Source: Xanthomonas fragariae
GTDB taxonomy: Bacteria > Pseudomonadota > Gammaproteobacteria > Xanthomonadales > Xanthomonadaceae
Reading direction: 5' to 3'
Assembly: GCF_017603965.1 (NCBI RefSeq)
Contig: NZ_CP071955.1
Location: 496,001-560,000 of the forward strand
Length of the DNA stretch: 64,000 bases
The notes beneath the pieces are model-generated. The model was not told the DNA's origin. It was given only the letters and a program-made list of their open reading frames with translations, and searched no databases. This document shows positions 54,786 through 62,995 of the stretch, one piece after another. Within the stretch, counting starts at the first letter, position 1, and every line of letters begins with the position of its first letter. A program made the position numbers and the translations under genes.

Positions 54786-54950
54786 ATGCAGGACAGCGAA
54801 AGCAGTCATCGTAAGCGGCATCATGCCAGCGGCACAGCCGAAGCACGCGTGTGGTGGCATGCCCTATTGGAACTGCGTGGCGGGCGGACTGCCATCAGCT
54901 TGATCGTGGTGTTTCTCATCGTACTGGGCCTGTATCTGGCCTTGAAATAG
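54786..54950 (+). CDS. 54-aa single-pass membrane protein
   Basis: The short frame begins MQDSESSHRKRHHASG with a His/Arg-rich cytoplasmic start. It ends in one membrane helix (RTAISLIVVFLIVLGLYLAL). Codon use fits a real gene. No clear ribosome site and no family recognised. Confidence 0.5.
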   Translation: MQDSESSHRKRHHASGTAEARVWWHALLELRGGRTAISLIVVFLIVLGLYLALK

Positions 54951-54974
54951 CTTGGTTGAGATAAGAGCGCCTAA

Positions 54975-56216
54975 TCCTACTGTGTCATTAAATCCGTAGA
55001 TGCGGAGGCATCCCGTCAAGTAGTGCCGCTGCGATGTCCATGGCGATTGTCCAGCGCAGCGTCGCGATCGAGTCGCTCGCGTGGCGCTGGGCGCGCGATT
55101 GCCTTCCGCCAGCGCGCCTTGACCGTCCTTACCAGATCCTTGCGCGGCGTGTTTACCGGCAGGTTGGACAGAAAGTATCGGGTCGGCCTGTCTTGGCCTT
55201 TGGGCCATTCGATCAACAGCCATTCCTCCTGACGCAAGCGATCACCTTGTGCTGCACGTACGCGTACGGCGGCGAAACGTCCCGACAACGGTGCGTTGCT
55301 GCCTTCCCGCCACGCGACTGTCCTGAAGGCGCGGGAGGGTAACGACAGCGCCAGCGCTTGCACCGACTGTGGCTGATGGTCGGCTGTACGACGATGGCGA
55401 ACCGGAGGTCGGCCTTGGCCTTTCCACGCCGCCGGCGATTCGGGCCTTTGTCCGGGCGGCCAGACTTTCACGCTCGACACGATTCCCACCGCATAGTTCA
55501 GTTCCAAGCAAGCCAGCGCGTCACGCCAGGCCGTATTGCTGCTATAGGCTGCATCGGCCAACACCGTGCCGCGCGCCACTCCCGTGGCATGGGCCGCTTT
55601 CATCTGCGCCAGTGCGATCTGCGGTTTGGTCGCGAACTCAATCTCGTGGGGAATTCCCGCTTTTCCCCGGCGTGCTGCATCGCTGGCCCAGTCTTCAGGC
55701 AGATACAGCCTGAAAGCGATCGGAATGCTCGCTGCCGGCGTCGCCAACGATACGCTCACGGCCACCTGGCAATTGTCCTGCTTGCCGATCTCGCCGCAGT
55801 CCTGTCGGGCCAAACCGACCGAATGCCTGCCCTTCTTGCGAAAACCCGTGTCGTCCACGATCCAGTACACCTCGTCTTTCAAATCCAGCAGCGACGAAAC
55901 GTACTGACGAACCCGCTCCAACATGGCCGCATCGGACCACTCTGATTTGGCCACGAAGTGGTGCAAGGCTTGATGGCGAGCCCTGGTTCGAAGCGGATCC
56001 AGATGAGCAGCCAGGGGCTCAACACTCTTGCGCTCCAAAGGCAGCATCAACGCACTACAATCGCCTCGCAGGCCCGCAGTGCGGTCAGCATGACCGAGCG
56101 CAGCGGAGAGTTCATCGAGATAAGCGGAGAAACGCGCTTTGTTGCTGACTGCGGCCATCACGATCCCGCCGTGGGAGAGACTGCTTTCAGGATAGCCTAT
56201 TTATGACACAGTAGGA
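54975..56216 (-). mobile_element. IS701-family insertion sequence, copy 2 (internal deletion)
   Basis: This 1242-bp element has ends TCCTACTGTGTCA/TGACACAGTAGGA, nearly identical to copy 1. A 203-bp internal segment of copy 1 (27481-27683) is missing, and the 14-bp duplication of copy 1 is absent; together these account exactly for the size difference. Flanks are CTAA (54971-54974) and CTAG (56217-56220). Confidence 0.88.
55016..56158 (-). pseudogene. IS701-family transposase with 3' deletion frameshift
   Basis: The first 80% is intact from MAAVSNKARFSAYLDELSAA through WIVDDTGFRKKGRHSVG to LVRTVKARWR. It then jumps across a 203-bp deletion into another frame (KAIARPAPRERLDRDAAL). The catalytic end, including the usual IERDYQDLKQEFGLDHYQGR part, is lost, so the enzyme should be inactive. 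Confidence 0.85.
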
Positions 56217-56219
56217 CTA

Positions 56220-57378
56220 GGGAAGCTCTGAGCAACGCGGCCGGAGGATGAGGCAAGCTACATTGGCCACATCCACGGACTCAGGTCCTCGGTTTTTCGC
56301 CGTTTCCGGCGCGTTTGCGGGGTGTTGCCCGAGTTACAGGCACACCCCACGGCAGGCATCAACTGCTTTCGCTTCAACCACAGGTTCGACAGCGCAAACA
56401 GCGTCAGCACCTGCGCAGTCTTCTTCGCCAAGCCGCGATAGCGCACCTTGACGTAGCCAAACTGACGCTTGATCACCCGAAACGGGTGTTCCACCTTCGC
56501 ACGCAGGCTGGCCTTGGTGTGCTCCCAGCGTTCGGCCCACTTCAATTCGCGCTTGCTCTTGATTTGCTTCAGTTTCGAGGGCTTTTACGCGATCAGATAG
56601 CGCAGCTTGCGCTTGCTCGCCATCTCTTCGCGCTTCTCCAACCCGGTGTCGCCGCTGTCGCCGCACACCGTGTCCTCCTTACCGTGCAGCAGCTTGTGCG
56701 CCTGCGTGATGTCTGCCACGTTGGCCGCCGTGCATTCCACGTGGTGCACCAGGCCGGAGGCATCGTCCACGCCGATGTGCGCCTTCATCCCGAAGAAATA
56801 CTGATTGCCCTTCCTGGTCTGGTGCATTTCAGGGTCGCGCTCACCTTCCTTGTTCTTGGTCGAACTGGGCGCGGCAATGATCGTGGCGTCCACGATCGTG
56901 CCGCCTCGCAGGCTCTGCCCCTTGCGCGACAAGTGCGCGTTGACCCGATTGAACAGCTTGCGCGCCAGATCGTGCTGTTCCAGCAGGTGACGGAAGTTGA
57001 GAATCGTGGTCTCGTCCGGCACATCGTCCAACCCGCCGATCTTGGCGAAACGGCGCATCGACACCGTGTCGTACAGGGCCTCTTCCGCAGACGGATCGCT
57101 CAGTGCGTACCACTGCTGCAAAAAATGGATGCGCAGCATCGTCTCCAGTGGATATGGCTGTCGCCCCGGCTGGCCTGACGTCGGATAGTGCGGCGCGATC
57201 AGGGACAGCAGGTCCTTCCACGGCACCACCTGATCCATCTCGCACAAGAACACCTCGCGCCGTGTCCGCTTGCGTTTGCCGTTGTACTCCGCGTCGCCGA
57301 AAGACAGTTGCATCGTTATCGTTCCGTTGGCTCTATGCGATTGTCGCAGGATCAGGGGGAGTTGTTCAGACCTTCCCT
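56220..57378 (-). mobile_element. IS5-family insertion sequence (IS5 group)
   Basis: A 1159-bp element with imperfect 17-bp inverted ends GGGAAGCTCTGAGCAAC and GTTGTTCAGACCTTCCC. It directly abuts the IS701 copy (shared CTAG), and CTAA follows at 57378-57381. It ends 77 bp before the metN start. Confidence 0.85.
56258..57313 (-). pseudogene. IS5-family transposase with an in-frame ochre codon
   Basis: The 351-codon frame starts MQLSFGDAEYNGKRKRTRRE. DDE parts are visible: GTIVDATIIAAPSSTKN, GDSGDTGLEKREEM and EHPFRVIKRQFGYVKVRYRG. A TAA (56585-56587) interrupts it after KRKLRYLIA, and the same frame continues with KPSKLKQIKSKRELKWAERW to the end. A single A-to-T change of a Lys codon would explain it. 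Confidence 0.85.
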
Positions 57379-57455
57379 AAACTTAGAACCGAATGGAATA
57401 TCGTCCGCAAACTATTGACTGGTAGGCTTCACGACCCCCAGACCGGCCACGCGCG

Positions 57456-58463
57456 GTGATCGAGTTTCAGCGCCTGCACAAGTCCTATGCCGTTGACGGT
57501 CGCCAGATCGTGGCGCTGCATCCCCTCGATCTGCGCATCGGCCCCGGCGAAGTCTTCGGCATCATCGGCCACTCCGGTGCCGGCAAATCCACGTTGATCC
57601 GGCTGATCAACCGGCTGGAAGAACCCAGCGGCGGCCGTCTGCTGATCGGCGACGAGGACGTCACCGCGCTGGACAGCCAGGGCCTACGCGCGCTGCGCCG
57701 GCGTATCGGGATGATCTTCCAGCACTTCAATCTGCTGTCTTCGCGCACCGTGGCTGGCAATGTGGCGTTTCCGCTAGAGCTGGCCGGCACCCCGCGCGCG
57801 GAGGTCGATGCACGTGTGGCCGAGTTGCTGGCGCGGGTTGGGCTGGAGCAGCACGCTAACAAATATCCGGCGCAGTTGTCCGGCGGGCAGAAGCAGCGCG
57901 TGGGCGTTGCGCGCGCGCTGGCCACCCGGCCGCAGATCCTGCTGTGCGACGAGGCCACCAGCGCGCTGGACCCGCAGACCACCGCTTCCGTGCTGCAGCT
58001 GCTGGCGCAGATCAACCGCGAGCTCGGCCTGACCATCGTGCTGATCACCCACGAGATGGACGTGATCCGCCGCGTCTGCGACCGCGTGGCGGTGCTGGAT
58101 GCCGGCAGGCTGGTCGAAACCGGCCCGGTGACCGAGGTGTTCCTGCATCCGCAGCACCCCACCACGCGGCGCTTCGTCTCCGAAGCCGAGCATGTGGAAG
58201 AAGCCGAGCTGCATCGCGACTTCGCTGCGGTGGGCGGGCGCATCGTGCGGCTGACTTTCCTGGGCAACGGCACCTACGAACCGGTGCTCGGCCGCATCGC
58301 CCGCGAGACCGGCGTGGATTACAACATCCTGTCCGGGCGCGTGGATCGCATCAAGGACACTCCGTATGGTCAGCTCATCGTCGCGCTGACCGGCGGCGAC
58401 CATAACGCGGCACGCGCCGGCTTCGCCGCCGCCGGTGTGCACGTGGAGGATCTGCGCGTATGA
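57456..58463 (+). CDS. metN: Methionine ABC transporter ATP-binding protein
   Basis: The 335-aa ATPase has Walker [14 protein letters not shown], signature [16 protein letters not shown], Walker [14 protein letters not shown]-loop LITHEMDVI, and a C-terminal NIL regulatory domain (residues about 255-335) that binds methionine. It powers methionine import with MetI and MetQ. The start is GTG 57456. An IS ends 77 bp upstream, so the native promoter or any Met-responsive leader may have been displaced. Confidence 0.95.
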   Translation: MIEFQRLHKSYAVDGRQIVALHPLDLRIGPGEVFGIIGHSGAGKSTLIRLINRLEEPSGGRLLIGDEDVTALDSQGLRALRRRIGMIFQHFNLLSSRTVAGNVAFPLELAGTPRAEVDARVAELLARVGLEQHANKYPAQLSGGQKQRVGVARALATRPQILLCDEATSALDPQTTASVLQLLAQINRELGLTIVLITHEMDVIRRVCDRVAVLDAGRLVETGPVTEVFLHPQHPTTRRFVSEAEHVEEAELHRDFAAVGGRIVRLTFLGNGTYEPVLGRIARETGVDYNILSGRVDRIKDTPYGQLIVALTGGDHNAARAGFAAAGVHVEDLRV

Positions 58464-59155
58464 CTCTGTTGATTGCCACCGCCGATGGGTTCTTCCGCAA
58501 TCTCGATGCCGGCAAGTGGGGCGACATCGGTCAGGCCACTCTCGATACCTTGCTGATGCTGGCCGGCGCGTTGCCGCTGACGCTGTTGATCGGCCTGCCG
58601 CTGGGCGTTGCGCTGTTCCTGTGCGGCGCGCCGCAGTTGCGTCGCCGCCCGGTTCTGTATGGCGCGCTTGCGGCGCTGATCAACCTGCTGCGCTCGGTGC
58701 CTTTCATTATTCTGATGATCGCGATGATTCCGCTCACGCTGATGCTGATGGGCACCTCGCTAGGCGTGCGCGGCGCGATCCTTCCGCTGGTGGTCGGTGC
58801 CGCCCCGTTCTATGCGCGTCTGGTGGAAACCGCGCTGCGCGAGGTGGACCGCGGCATTATCGAAGCCAGCCAGGCGATGGGCGCCACCACCTGGCAACTG
58901 GTGCTGCGCGTGCTGCTGCCCGAGGCGCGCCCGGGTCTGATTGCCGGCGCCACGGTGACCACCATCGCGTTGATCGGCTTCACCGCGATGGGCGGTGCGA
59001 TCGGCTCCGGTGGCCTGGGCGATGTGGCCTATCGCGAAGGCTATCTGCGGTCGCATTCGGATGTCGCGCTGATCACCGTGATCGCCTTGCTGGTGCTGGT
59101 GCAGCTGCTGCAGATGCTGGGCGACCGGTTGGTGGCGCGTTACAGCAGGCGTTGA
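58460..59155 (+). CDS. metI: Methionine ABC transporter permease
   Basis: The 231-aa permease has about five helices and the EAA loop ([20 protein letters not shown]). [20 protein letters not shown] and [20 protein letters not shown] are typical of MetI. It overlaps metN by 4 bp. Confidence 0.95.
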   Translation: MTLLIATADGFFRNLDAGKWGDIGQATLDTLLMLAGALPLTLLIGLPLGVALFLCGAPQLRRRPVLYGALAALINLLRSVPFIILMIAMIPLTLMLMGTSLGVRGAILPLVVGAAPFYARLVETALREVDRGIIEASQAMGATTWQLVLRVLLPEARPGLIAGATVTTIALIGFTAMGGAIGSGGLGDVAYREGYLRSHSDVALITVIALLVLVQLLQMLGDRLVARYSRR

Positions 59156-59341
59156 GCTTGCAGTGAGGCCGGGTGCTGAGCCGGCGTGGAGCGCGCCGGT
59201 CCGGCATCGACGCTCGGCCGCACCAGCCGACGCAATCGCATCAACCCACGAACACAGGTCCGACGCATCGCTGCTATAAGCGGTGTCTGTTAGGTTTACC
59301 GCCTGCGGCAGTGCCGCATTCCTCCTCCCACGGATCCCTAC

Positions 59342-60145
59342 ATGAGCACATTCGCGTTTCGTTCCTTCCTGGCTGCAGCCACGCTGGCATTGGCGTCCTG
59401 TGGTGGCAATGGCGGCAGCAGCGGCGGCGACACGCTGACCGTGGCCGCCACGGCGGTGCCGCATGCCGAGATCCTGAAGGTGGTCGAACCATTGTTGGCC
59501 AAGCAGGGCGTCAAACTGGACGTGCGCGTGTTCAACGACTACGTGCAGCCCAACGACCAGGTGGTGCAGAAGCAGATCGACGTCAATTACTTCCAGACCG
59601 AGCCCTATCTGGACGCCTACAACCGCGACCGCAAGAGCCAGCTGGTGACCGTGATCGGCGTGCATATCGAACCGTTCGGCGCATATTCGCGTCGCTTCAA
59701 GGCGCTAGCCGACCTGCCTACCGGCGCCGATGTGGTGATCCCCAACGACCCGAGCAACAACAGCCGCGCGCTGATTCTGCTCGACAGGGCCGGGGTGATC
59801 AAACTCAAGGATCCTGGCAACGCGTTGTCGACTCAGCGCGACATCGTCGAAAACCCCAAGCAGGTGAAATTCCGCGAGCTCGATTCGGCGATGCTGCCGC
59901 GCGTGCTGGATCAGGTCGATCTGGCGCTGATCAACACCAACTACGCGCTCGACGCCGGCCTCAACCCGATCCGCGATGCGCTGGCGATCGAAAGCAAGGA
60001 CTCGCCATATGTGAACTTCCTGGTGGCGCGCGCAGACAACAAGGACGATGCGCGCGTGCAGAAGCTGGCCAAGGCCTTGACCAGCCCTGAAGTGAAAGCG
60101 TTTATCGAGCAGAAGTACAAAGGCGCGGTGTTGCCGGCTTTTTAA
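59342..60145 (+). CDS. metQ: Methionine-binding lipoprotein
   Basis: The 267-aa NlpA-family lipoprotein has lipid Cys20 (LALASCGG). The fold segments are VAATAVPHAEILKVVEPLLA, NYFQTEPYLDAYN and VIGVHIEPFGAYSRRFKAL, then IPNDPSNNSRALILLDRAG and INTNYALDAGLNPIRDALA. It captures methionine in the periplasm for MetNI. A 186-bp gap separates it from metI. Its stop TAA begins a decayed MITE-like sequence. Confidence 0.95.
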   Translation: MSTFAFRSFLAAATLALASCGGNGGSSGGDTLTVAATAVPHAEILKVVEPLLAKQGVKLDVRVFNDYVQPNDQVVQKQIDVNYFQTEPYLDAYNRDRKSQLVTVIGVHIEPFGAYSRRFKALADLPTGADVVIPNDPSNNSRALILLDRAGVIKLKDPGNALSTQRDIVENPKQVKFRELDSAMLPRVLDQVDLALINTNYALDAGLNPIRDALAIESKDSPYVNFLVARADNKDDARVQKLAKALTSPEVKAFIEQKYKGAVLPAF

Positions 60146-60235
60146 GAGCGGTCATCAAAAGATTGCGCAGCCTCCCGGCAGGTGCTCGGTTACGCTCCGA
60201 TTCTGAGCGCGCCGTCGGCATCCAGCTCACAGCGC
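60143..60235 (-). repeat. Decayed MITE-like copy at the metQ stop
   Basis: The sequence starts TAAGAGCGGTCATCAAAAG, close to the MITE end, with the internal match CCGATTCTGAGC. The far end is missing. Confidence 0.45.
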
Positions 60236-60278
60236 TCGCCATGCTTGCCAACCACTCTTCGCCGCAACCGACCATCTG

Positions 60279-60836
60279 ATGCCACTTCTCCTTGCCATCC
60301 CGCTGGCCGTGATCGTCGCCCTGGCGGTGTTCGCGGTGCTGTTTCCGCTGTCGCTGGTGCAGCGCTTTCGTGTCGGCACGGCGCGTCGGCAGGCGCGTGG
60401 TTGGCTGTTGACGATCAATCTGGTGTCGGCCGGAATGTCTAGTGTGTTGTTCGTCATCTTCACCTTGATCGCGGCGGCGTTCTGGCCCGGCGCGATCGGC
60501 CACGCTGCGTTCGGCTGGGCCTGCGGGCTGGCACTGGGAATGCTGGCCTTGCGCCTGACCCGCTTCGAGCGCACTACGCAGGGCCTGTTTTATCGGCCCA
60601 ATCTGTGGCTGGTGCTGGCATTGACCTCATTGGTAGTGGCGCGTGTGATTGCGGGCATGGTGCAGGGCTGGCGCAGCGCCTGGCAGGGCGTGGTCTGGCC
60701 CACCGAAGGCTGGCTCAGTCATGCCAGCCTGTTGGGCGCAGCCGGCGTCTTGCTTGGCTATGCGCTTGCCTACGCGACGTTGCTGTGGTGGCGCTGGCGC
60801 AGCGCGCGTCTGCGCGGCAGCGTCTACTGGCGTTGA
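60279..60836 (+). CDS. Integral membrane protein of unknown function (DUF1453-like)
   Basis: The 185-aa protein has about five helices: LLLAIPLAVIVALAVFAVLF, LLTINLVSAGMSSVLFVIFT, FGWACGLALGMLALRLTR, LWLVLALTSLVVARVIAGMV and GAAGVLLGYALAYATLLWW. The motif RLTRFERT resembles CcdC/DUF1453 proteins, with low certainty. ATG 60279 opens the first helix. Confidence 0.65.
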   Translation: MPLLLAIPLAVIVALAVFAVLFPLSLVQRFRVGTARRQARGWLLTINLVSAGMSSVLFVIFTLIAAAFWPGAIGHAAFGWACGLALGMLALRLTRFERTTQGLFYRPNLWLVLALTSLVVARVIAGMVQGWRSAWQGVVWPTEGWLSHASLLGAAGVLLGYALAYATLLWWRWRSARLRGSVYWR

Positions 60837-60954
60837 GCTAACGCTGTTGATGCGCACTCGGCAAGCCCGAACTGCTGCCGCCTCTCACGTGCGCATGCAG
60901 GTCGTGCGACAGATTTGGCACGCCGAGCTTTGCAAGATTGCGCGCTTCACGCAT

Positions 60955-60981
60955 AAAAAACGGGCCTTTCGGCCCGTTTTT
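60955..60981. terminator. Bidirectional terminator
   Basis: AAAAAACGGGCC-TTTC-GGCCCGTTTTT lies between the convergent membrane-protein gene and ompW. Confidence 0.9.
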
Positions 60982-61011
60982 CTCCAGCTGAAACGTGCTT
61001 CAGGCAGGCGC

Positions 61012-61683
61012 TTAGAAGCGCGCGCCGATACCGAAGCCGACAGTCCACGGATCCAGTTCCAGCTCGCTGCCGGTGCCCTGGCCGCCCACACGCAGTTCCG
61101 GACGCGAACGCATGTAGCGGGCGTCGGCACGGGCGAACCAGGTGGAATTGATGTTCATGTCCACACCGACGGTGCCGATGACACCCTTTGCGGTGTCCAG
61201 ACCCACGTGCTGACCGCTTGCCGACGCCGCGTCGATCTTCTCGTTGCTGAAGTTAGACTCGTAGTAGCCCACCCCCACGAACGGACGGAACACGTTGTCA
61301 GCCTGGCCGAGGTGATATTGGCCGCTGATGGCGATCGGCTGCTGCTCGACGGTACCGACCTTGCCCACGCCATCGGCGTTGACACGGTGGTTGAACTTGT
61401 CGGCTGCACCCCACAGTTCAACGGCGAAGTTGTCGTTGATGTAGTAGCTGGCGCTTAGCGTCGGTGCCGGGCCGCCATCGACGTCCAGGCCTGGAGCCGG
61501 GTCGTTTTTCGGCTTGATCAGGGCAACACCGCCGACCACTGCCCAATGCTTGCCAGAGGCGCTATCGGCGCTGGTGGAAGCCGAGGAGGTGTCACCGGTG
61601 TAGCCAGTGTCTTGTGCAAAAGCAGACGGTGCAAACGCAAGTGCGGATACAGCAGCCAGGCTCAGGATGGAAATGGAACGCAT
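61012..61683 (-). CDS. ompW: OmpW-family outer membrane protein
   Basis: The 223-aa protein has a signal peptide (SLAAVSALAFAPSAFAQ) and an eight-strand beta barrel: APTLSASYYINDNFAVELWG, FRPFVGVGYYESNF and STWFARADARYMRSR. It ends on aromatic Phe (FGIGARF), as outer membrane barrels do. It probably forms a small hydrophobic channel. GAGGAG precedes ATG 61683. Confidence 0.92.
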   Translation of the reverse strand: MRSISILSLAAVSALAFAPSAFAQDTGYTGDTSSASTSADSASGKHWAVVGGVALIKPKNDPAPGLDVDGGPAPTLSASYYINDNFAVELWGAADKFNHRVNADGVGKVGTVEQQPIAISGQYHLGQADNVFRPFVGVGYYESNFSNEKIDAASASGQHVGLDTAKGVIGTVGVDMNINSTWFARADARYMRSRPELRVGGQGTGSELELDPWTVGFGIGARF

Positions 61684-61823
61684 TGGGGTCTCCTCGTTTT
61701 CTTGTCAGGCCCGTGGAGTGGGCCGCGCCAAAGCTATTCCTGAAAATCTGAATCCACGCCTACCCGTAGCTCGCTAAAATTTCGTTTGTTCAGCAAATTT
61801 CCGAAGAAGGCCGTGGTTGCGAC

Positions 61824-62384
61824 ATGCACGCCGAAAACGATATTCACGCAGGTGCGATTGCTGTGACGAAAAGCACCACGCTGCAATGCCTGCCAGCGCA
61901 CATTCGCAGCGATTGCCGCACGCTGGTGCTCGGCTCGATGCCAGGGAATGCCTCGCTGGAGGCAGGCAGCTACTACGCCCACCCGCGCAATCGGTTCTGG
62001 CCGCTGATGCAGGTGTTGTTGCACATCGATGCAAGCGCTGCGTACCCAACGCGCCTGCACACACTGGCCGAACGCGGCGTTGGCTTGTGGGATGTGATCG
62101 GTCAGTGCGAGCGGCGCGGCAGCCTGGATACGGCGATCGTGCCAGGCAGCATCGTGGTCAACCCCTTCGCCTCATTGCTGGCAACACTGCCGCAACTGCG
62201 TGCGGTGGTCTGCAATGGCGCAGCTGCTGCGCAGGCATGGCGTCGGCATGTGCAGCCGTTGTTGCCGGTAGAGCTGCGCACAGTGCCGTTGTGGGCATTG
62301 CCATCCACCAGCCCGGCCAATGCCGCGTGGTCGTTGCCGCGTCTGTGCGAGGCTTGGCAACCGCTGCGCGCTGCGTTGGACTAG
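61824..62384 (+). CDS. DNA-deoxyinosine (hypoxanthine) glycosylase
   Basis: The 186-aa member of the UDG superfamily has the family motif LGSMPGNASLEAGSYYAHPR followed by NRFWPLM. It also has ERGVGLWDVIGQCERRGSLD, VCNGAAAAQAW and LPSTSPANA. It removes deaminated adenine (hypoxanthine) from DNA. An in-frame second ATG downstream is absent, so ATG 61824 is kept. A second base-excision gene in this window is the UdgX protein at the left end. Confidence 0.9.
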   Translation: MHAENDIHAGAIAVTKSTTLQCLPAHIRSDCRTLVLGSMPGNASLEAGSYYAHPRNRFWPLMQVLLHIDASAAYPTRLHTLAERGVGLWDVIGQCERRGSLDTAIVPGSIVVNPFASLLATLPQLRAVVCNGAAAAQAWRRHVQPLLPVELRTVPLWALPSTSPANAAWSLPRLCEAWQPLRAALD

Positions 62385-62995
62385 GCGCGTTGCATGAGTC
62401 GAATGAGTAGGGCGGGTTGAGCTGCGTGCAAACGTTGCGGTGGGCTGAGCCAACGCGTACGCACCGCAGTGCTGGCCGTGTTCGCGTGCGGCACGGCCAA
62501 TCGATGCGCGCCAGAAGCAGAGCTTCAGCAAAAACCGGTTGACCCCGATCGATATCGATGACGACATTCGGTGCGTTGGTGGCCGAACCGCTGTCGCAGC
62601 TGATCGGCGATGTTGTGGCCGGTGCGGCGCAGCCGGCACCGACCGAAACGCGCTGCAACTGCGTTCGCTCGATGGTGTGGAAAAGCCCATCGAGCGTCCG
62701 ATCGCGCCGCAAGCGGGTGCACTGCGACCCTGCGCCCAGCAGTGATAGTGATGCGAGCTGGTCGAAGCCGTCGATGGACTAGACAATGCGCTGGCGTATC
62801 GTTTGCCCTCGGGGGGGGGGGGGCCACTGCGCCTGTTTGCGGGTCGATCGACGCGCATCGAGATGATCCAGCGCATATGCGTGCCGACGCTGCATCCCGC
62901 CCAGCGCGCGATTTTTCCACAGCAATGGTTGGCGCTGCGGCCCGCAGCCGGCCACAATAGAGGTTTCCCCCATTCTGTTGCCGGAGTTCCCCCGT
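62385..62995. other. Intergenic region with possible gene remnant and a G13 tract
   Basis: Plus-strand frames between about 62640 and 62940 look protein-like in patches (NALQLRSLDGVEKPIERPI, EAVDGLDNALAYRLPSG, then RIEMIQRICVPTLHPAQRAI). They are broken by stops and by 13 consecutive G (62811-62823). I do not recognise the family. It lies directly upstream of aceF. Confidence 0.4.

Noticed and set aside
57774..58442. Minus-strand frame inside metN
   Set aside because: Shadow; metN has Walker and signature motifs.
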